From positions 1 through 8,794 of the forward strand of contig DLOI01000024.1 in assembly GCA_002477185.1 (NCBI GenBank): DNA of 8,794 nt, read 5' to 3'. This document shows positions 5,680-8,794 of the stretch, piece after piece (within the stretch, counting starts at the first letter, position 1; each line of letters begins with the position of its first letter). Source of the stretch: Alphaproteobacteria bacterium UBA7488. GTDB lineage: Bacteria; Pseudomonadota; Alphaproteobacteria; CAAHEQ01; UBA3637. Under the pieces are notes generated by a model. The model was not told the origin of the DNA and did not search any database. It saw nothing but the letters and a program-made list of their open reading frames with translations. The translations under genes were made by a program, and so were the position numbers.

Positions 5680-6678
5680 TTAACGACCTCCTTTTTCGGC
5701 AATGAGTTTAGACAAATTTTTAACAGGCAATTGTTCCAATCTTTCAATTGAACGCACTAATGTATTTTCCAAGTTTTTTAACATAAAATGTTCATATTTT
5801 TCAGCATTGCCCGTTTTTTTCAATTCCACCATGGCCTCCAAATAAGCAGCTTGGTCTTTTGGAGAAATAAGAATTGGCGGGTATTCATTTTTAATTAAAT
5901 AAAAATTTGCCAGTAACCTTGCCGTACGTTTATTTGAATCGATAAACGGTTGAATAAAAATAACATTATAATGAATATCCAATGCTTTTTGGATAGGTGT
6001 TTTATTGCCTTCTTCAATTTCTCTTAAAATACTTGTCATTTTAAGAGGGATTGAAGCGGGATTTTGTACGGCAATGCCCAAATCATACATTTGAACCCCG
6101 ACTTTTCTGTAATAATTTTTGTGTTCGGGCTCAATATCTTTCATTAAAGTTGAAGCTGTGCCGATAACAATATCATGAGTTAAATGTGGTTCTGTATAAG
6201 AATTCGTTAAAATATCCAAAAAGGCTTGCTTATAATTTTTATCTTGCAATCGGCACAATCTAATAAAATTATCTTGTTCTTCATCCGTCATTTTAGTTTG
6301 TTCCAGTGCAATAGAGGAATGCGAACTTTCATCAATCATCCAATCCCAAAATTTATAAGGAATTAAAGTTGTTGCTAATTTTTTTTGATATACTTTTTGT
6401 AACTGATGGATATTTTGATAAAGTTCTTGTATAGAAGGGGGTGGGTCTTTTAAAGTTGATTCTTGAAGAACGGGTTGAGGTTTGATTTCAACGCGCACTG
6501 TTTTACGTGGTTTTTTATTCGCTTCTTCAACAAGTTTTTCTTTTTCGGAAAGTGATTTTTTCTGCCATAATTTTAACAAGTCGTGCCGTTGTTCCGCTGT
6601 AAGCGCCGTTTTATTTTCACGTATATATTGTTGAAGCTCTTTAGAAGTCATTTTGTTATAATCAAGTTGTTTGTTCAT
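5680..6678 (-). CDS. Fic-domain protein with the catalytic His replaced by Gln
   Basis: A 332-residue protein with a Fic fold in its C-terminal two-thirds. Fic enzymes usually AMPylate a hydroxyl side chain of a target protein using ATP. The Fic motif is QPFIDSNKRTAR (243-254), where family members have HPFxDGN-R; the His codon is CAA at 5950-5952. The following LLANFYLIKNEYPP matches the helix after the motif. An inhibitory-helix motif of class II type, SxxxE, lies at Ser122 to Glu126, and its usual next Gly/Asn is Gln127. Residues 1-80 are charged and helical, with a Pro-rich linker at 66-82, and I do not recognise them. GAGAGG (6685-6690) lies 6 bases before the start. No antitoxin gene adjoins it. 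Without His the normal AMPylation chemistry should fail. It may be a pseudoenzyme, a protein with another activity, or an early stage of decay. Confidence 0.85.
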   Translation of the reverse strand: MNKQLDYNKMTSKELQQYIRENKTALTAEQRHDLLKLWQKKSLSEKEKLVEEANKKPRKTVRVEIKPQPVLQESTLKDPPPSIQELYQNIHQLQKVYQKKLATTLIPYKFWDWMIDESSHSSIALEQTKMTDEEQDNFIRLCRLQDKNYKQAFLDILTNSYTEPHLTHDIVIGTASTLMKDIEPEHKNYYRKVGVQMYDLGIAVQNPASIPLKMTSILREIEEGNKTPIQKALDIHYNVIFIQPFIDSNKRTARLLANFYLIKNEYPPILISPKDQAAYLEAMVELKKTGNAEKYEHFMLKNLENTLVRSIERLEQLPVKNLSKLIAEKGGR

Positions 6679-6702
6679 TTTAAACCTCTCTTATATAATA
6701 TA

Positions 6703-6731
6703 ATTATACTTTGAAATTACAATTAAATCAA
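6703..6731 (-). promoter_or_regulatory. Promoter of the Fic gene
   Basis: Read on the minus strand: TTGATT (6731-6726), a 17-base spacer and a perfect TATAAT (6708-6703), about 25 bases before the start codon. Confidence 0.65.
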
Positions 6732-6769
6732 ATAATTTTTGACAAAATATAAAAACCCTTTGAGTTCCG

Positions 6770-6798
6770 TTGCTTTCACAATTTTGTTATGATATATT
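6770..6798 (+). promoter_or_regulatory. Promoter for the 42-residue peptide gene
   Basis: TTGCTT (6770-6775), a 17-base spacer and TATATT (6793-6798), running away from the Fic promoter. The same -35 hexamer with a 17-base spacer and TATTTT (7533-7561) precedes the longer paralogue at 7568, there only 6 bases before its ATG. Confidence 0.4.
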
Positions 6799-6845
6799 TT
6801 TGAACTCATTCGTCTTATGAAACGTTTTTGGATTACACGAAAAAT

Positions 6846-6941
6846 ATGAAAAAATATCTTATTAAATTAACGGCAAGCGCGTTGAATTTTGTAGCCTTGG
6901 GGTTGGGATTGGCCGTAACGGGATACTTTGAACGCGCCGTC
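6846..6941 (+). repeat. Direct repeat, copy 1 of the N-terminal module
   Basis: The copy begins exactly at the start codon and ends at codon 32. Its central 48 bases (6882-6929) are identical to copy 2. The partner is 7568-7663, also starting at an ATG. Confidence 0.9.
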
Positions 6942-6974
6942 ATTAATTCTTACTATAAGAAAGAAAAAGGTTAG
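6846..6974 (+). CDS. Small membrane peptide, truncated paralogue of the S26-like protein
   Basis: Forty-two residues: MKK start, a hydrophobic and Gly-rich segment (about 10-28) and a basic tail ending YYKKEKG. Residues 1-32 nearly repeat residues 1-32 of the 189-residue protein at 7568; bases 6846-6941 match 7568-7663 at 89 of 96 positions. Five of the seven differences change the amino acid and none breaks the frame. After residue 32 the two diverge completely. No Shine-Dalgarno sequence is visible, but a promoter is, and a strong terminator follows 17 bases after the TAG. The peptide could insert in the membrane. It may be a working short protein or the stub of a duplicated gene that picked up a new 3' end. 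Confidence 0.55.
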   Translation: MKKYLIKLTASALNFVALGLGLAVTGYFERAVINSYYKKEKG

Positions 6975-6991
6975 AAAGGTTTTTAATAAAA

Positions 6992-7024
6992 ATTATAAAA
7001 GCCCTATTTAAGGGCTTTTATAAT
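6992..7024. terminator. Bidirectional terminator between convergent genes
   Basis: A perfect 14-base-pair stem (6992-7005 with 7011-7024) with the core AAAAGCCCT/AGGGCTTTT and a 5-base loop. A-rich and T-rich arms let it serve the 42-residue gene on the plus strand and the gene ending at 7070 on the minus strand. Confidence 0.8.
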
Positions 7025-7069
7025 AGAAAATTTATTATTTAGTAGTGATAACTGTTTTTTTATCAAAAT

Positions 7070-7510
7070 TTATTTTGTCTTTTTAGGTTTAGAGCGCGTA
7101 TATGACCTGACGTATACTTCACCACCTTTTGATTGTGAATTTTCTTGATATCCGTATTTTCCGTATTTATAGTTGAAATAGGCTTGAACAAAACCACTCA
7201 ATAGTCTGTTTTTTGTATAATCTCTTTCGGATTGCATTAACTGTTTGATTTGTGAATCATTAAGGAGTGGTATTAACTTATCTGAGTTACCATTCAGTAT
7301 TTCGTCTTTTATTTTTTTGATTGTTTCTTCCATAAGACGTCTTTCATCTCGCATTTGTTGTAAAGCTTCTTCTTCACCGTTGTTTAGTGATGTTGTGTCC
7401 CATGGAAAAAAGCTCGTACTTGTAAATAATTCATCAAGTGTTTCACTTGATTTTCTTAATGATTTTTTAATAAGCGCTTTGGCTAATTTATTAGCAATAA
7501 ATTGATACAT
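7070..7510 (-). CDS. Unknown charged helical protein
   Basis: A 146-residue protein that I do not recognise. The start is placed at the ATG 7510-7508, because AAAGGA lies about 8 bases before it. The upstream ATG at 7525 would add five residues (MKGKY) and would put that ribosome binding site inside the gene. There is no signal peptide or membrane helix. The N-terminus is amphipathic and basic (ANKLAKALIKKSLRKS). The middle, about residues 45-78, is Glu/Lys/Arg-rich and probably coiled. The tail is Tyr/Gly-rich and ends in a basic SKPKKTK. It lies convergent with the 42-residue gene and divergent from the 189-residue gene, between the two copies of the repeat. This could mean it arrived with, or during, the duplication. 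Confidence 0.65.
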   Translation of the reverse strand: MYQFIANKLAKALIKKSLRKSSETLDELFTSTSFFPWDTTSLNNGEEEALQQMRDERRLMEETIKKIKDEILNGNSDKLIPLLNDSQIKQLMQSERDYTKNRLLSGFVQAYFNYKYGKYGYQENSQSKGGEVYVRSYTRSKPKKTK

Positions 7511-7567
7511 GTATTTTCCTTTCATTTATAGATTGCTTTATTAATTTTTTTAGGGTATTTTGAATAT

Positions 7568-7663
7568 ATGAAAAAATATTTTATTAAAGTATCGGCAAGC
7601 CTGTTGAATTTTGTAGCCTTGGGGTTGGGATTGGCCGTAACGGGATACTTTAAACGTGCCGTC
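7568..7663 (+). repeat. Direct repeat, copy 2 of the N-terminal module
   Basis: Matches 6846-6941 at 89 of 96 bases and starts at the ATG of the full-length membrane protein. Similarity stops after codon 32. Confidence 0.9.
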
Positions 7664-8137
7664 TTATTATTTTTCTTTTTTTGCTTGGTTATTTTTATAA
7701 GTGCTCTAACGGGTGCTTTGGGAAACTTTTATGTCTTTGCGGCTTTAACGGTTTTAGGAACCGGTTTAGGTTTATATTTTTTCCTGTCGCCGTTTTTTAT
7801 CAAAAACATAAATTTTTCCCGTCCATGGCGTATGGGCGTATGTTTCGTGGTTTTATGCTTTGTTATTAGAATTGCGTTTATTTTCCCCGTGCGCACGTTT
7901 TATTATGATACAATCGTAAGTCCGTTCGACCGTGAATTGATTCATGCAGGGGATTATATGCTTGTATCCAAACGGCATTGCGGCGGGCTGTATAAAGTTG
8001 TTCAAAACAAAACAACAAAAGCGTTGGCTGTGATTGATGCCGATGAATCGTATCCCCAATCGCACTATGCACTGTTTGGGTGTCCGGTGTTTATATTTTA
8101 CAATCGTGATTTAAAACGTATCGGGAAAAAGATTTAA
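7568..8137 (+). CDS. Signal-peptidase-I-like (S26) membrane protein, probably not an active peptidase
   Basis: A 189-residue membrane protein. Hydrophobic segments lie at about 10-27, 31-50, 54-78 and 88-108, followed by a soluble tail. The tail carries AGDYMLVSK (127-135), like the GDxxLVxK block of type I signal peptidases, and ends PVFIFYNRDLKRIGKKI, like the C-terminal strand of proteins with an N-terminal multi-helix domain fused to an S26 fold. The expected SMxP serine motif is not clear; the nearest Ser is Ser118 in SPFDREL, and its spacing is wrong. The catalytic Lys region with its RVxGLPGD block is missing. The tail is about half the usual peptidase length. Residues 1-32 are duplicated upstream. 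No good Shine-Dalgarno sequence is present, and a -10-like TATTTT 6 bases before the ATG hints at a leaderless message. Confidence 0.65.
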   Translation: MKKYFIKVSASLLNFVALGLGLAVTGYFKRAVLLFFFFCLVIFISALTGALGNFYVFAALTVLGTGLGLYFFLSPFFIKNINFSRPWRMGVCFVVLCFVIRIAFIFPVRTFYYDTIVSPFDRELIHAGDYMLVSKRHCGGLYKVVQNKTTKALAVIDADESYPQSHYALFGCPVFIFYNRDLKRIGKKI

Positions 8138-8181
8138 AAAAGGCGCAGATACTTTAATCCCTTATACCCATATAATAAAGT

Positions 8182-8358
8182 ATGAAAGATATATCAGAAA
8201 AATCAGGTTATTTGATAAACAGATTGCTTGATGCGGCGTATACCAAAATACTTTTATATTGCCCTTAATAATAAGTTAAATCCGACAAAACACATTTTTA
8301 TTTTACGGCCAAAAATGATGGATTGCCCTTTGACGCAAAATATTCCGGCAAAAAATAA
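8182..8358 (+). pseudogene. Possible remnant ORF split by three tandem TAA codons
   Basis: A frame starting at ATG 8182 gives 28 residues (MKDISEKSGYLINRLLDAAY and on), then TAA TAA TAA (8266-8274). The same frame then gives 27 more coding-like residues including THFYFTAKNDGLPFD, ending with TAA at 8356-8358. No family was recognised. It may be debris of one gene or chance. The 8138-8181 gap shows nothing else. Confidence 0.3.
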
Positions 8359-8380
8359 GCCCCTTAAAAAAGAGGCTTAT
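8355..8380 (-). terminator. Terminator for the minus-strand membrane gene
   Basis: ATAAGCC (8355-8361) pairs with GGCTTAT (8374-8380), with three further inner pairs and a 4-base loop. Read on the minus strand the stem is followed by a run of T (A run 8349-8355 on the plus strand), so it most likely ends transcription coming from the right. Confidence 0.55.
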
Positions 8381-8488
8381 GAAAATAAAATTTAAAAATG
8401 CTTTTCCGAATTATTTTGCCAAAACAATGATGGTAATTATTCTTAAAGCAGTTAACCTCCAGCTCGTTTAGCTTAATGGTAAATTATA

Positions 8489-8794
8489 TTAAAAAATAAG
8501 AGGGAGCAGAGATGAGACGGTTATTAATCCTCCAAAGAAGATAACAATCATTTCTCCAAGAGAAAAGTCTTCAACTAATGGTTCATGTATGTTTTGACTA
8601 TAATAGTAAATTGCCATTTGATAAAAATGAATGACCAAAATAATCCCCATTAAAACAATATTTTCTAAAACAATATATTCTAAGTAACTATTATGGCGTA
8701 GCAAGGTATCTGAGTTGTAAGAAATCCAATTTAAGGCAACGCTCAATAAAAATATCACAAATGTACAAAAAGCAGTATTTAATTTTTGTGGACA
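8489..8794 (-). CDS. Unknown integral membrane protein, 5' end outside the window
   Basis: The minus-strand frame is open to the right edge. The GTG at 8758 is internal, since 12 further codons (beginning CPQKLNTAFCTF) read through it, so the true start lies beyond the window. The visible 101 residues hold three hydrophobic stretches: FVIFLLSVALNWI near the edge, IVLENIVLMGIILVIHFYQM in the middle and IVIFFGGLITVSSLLPLIF at the C-terminus. These are joined by a short acidic loop, EPLVEDFSLGE. No motif identifies a family. A terminator lies about 110 bases downstream. The 108 bases between hold no gene; a short stretch at 8462-8483 resembles the 5' part of a tRNA. Confidence 0.6.
   Translation of the reverse strand, partial: CPQKLNTAFCTFVIFLLSVALNWISYNSDTLLRHNSYLEYIVLENIVLMGIILVIHFYQMAIYYYSQNIHEPLVEDFSLGEMIVIFFGGLITVSSLLPLIF

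Overview
The window comes from an AT-rich bacterial genome that is most likely alphaproteobacterial. The best evidence is the left-edge gene, a close match to the cell-cycle response regulator DivK, which is characteristic of that class. A family 5 uracil-DNA glycosylase follows it. The low GC, short genes, decaying genes and loose gene packing suggest a host-associated lineage such as the uncultured gut alphaproteobacteria. That assignment is inference, not shown by a marker here.

Layout, left to right. 1-1034: the 3' part of divK and a UdgB-type glycosylase, which look like ordinary chromosomal genes. 1292-2800: a 502-residue protein of unknown function with a short leucine-rich-repeat-like region and long charged helices; its frame contains a run of nine G. 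2804-2962: promoter, tRNA-Ser(GGA) with encoded CCA, and a terminator-like hairpin. 2967-3152: a GC-rich block that is strongly self-complementary, ends in a UUCG-capped terminator and looks like an RNA gene I cannot name. 3153-3575: AT-rich non-coding DNA ending in a near-consensus promoter and an 86-base leader whose 3' hairpin covers the Shine-Dalgarno sequence of the next gene. 3576-3908: an EmrE-type small multidrug resistance transporter. 4155-4793: a GNAT acetyltransferase. 4909-5649: a SAM-dependent methyltransferase gene that keeps one frame throughout but carries at least four in-frame stops.

From 5680 onward the region has an accessory character. A Fic-domain protein on the minus strand has Gln where the catalytic His should be. 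Next comes a 42-residue membrane peptide gene whose first 96 bases are nearly repeated 722 bases downstream, at the start of a 189-residue signal-peptidase-I-like membrane protein. An unrelated minus-strand gene lies between the two copies. The right end holds a small decayed ORF, a minus-strand terminator and the 3' part of a minus-strand membrane protein gene.

The genes do not form one pathway. Most appear to be single-gene transcription units with their own promoters and terminators. The best candidates for something undescribed are the RNA at 2967-3152 and the SMR leader at 3490-3575. The silent-site Fic protein and the duplicated N-terminal module come next.
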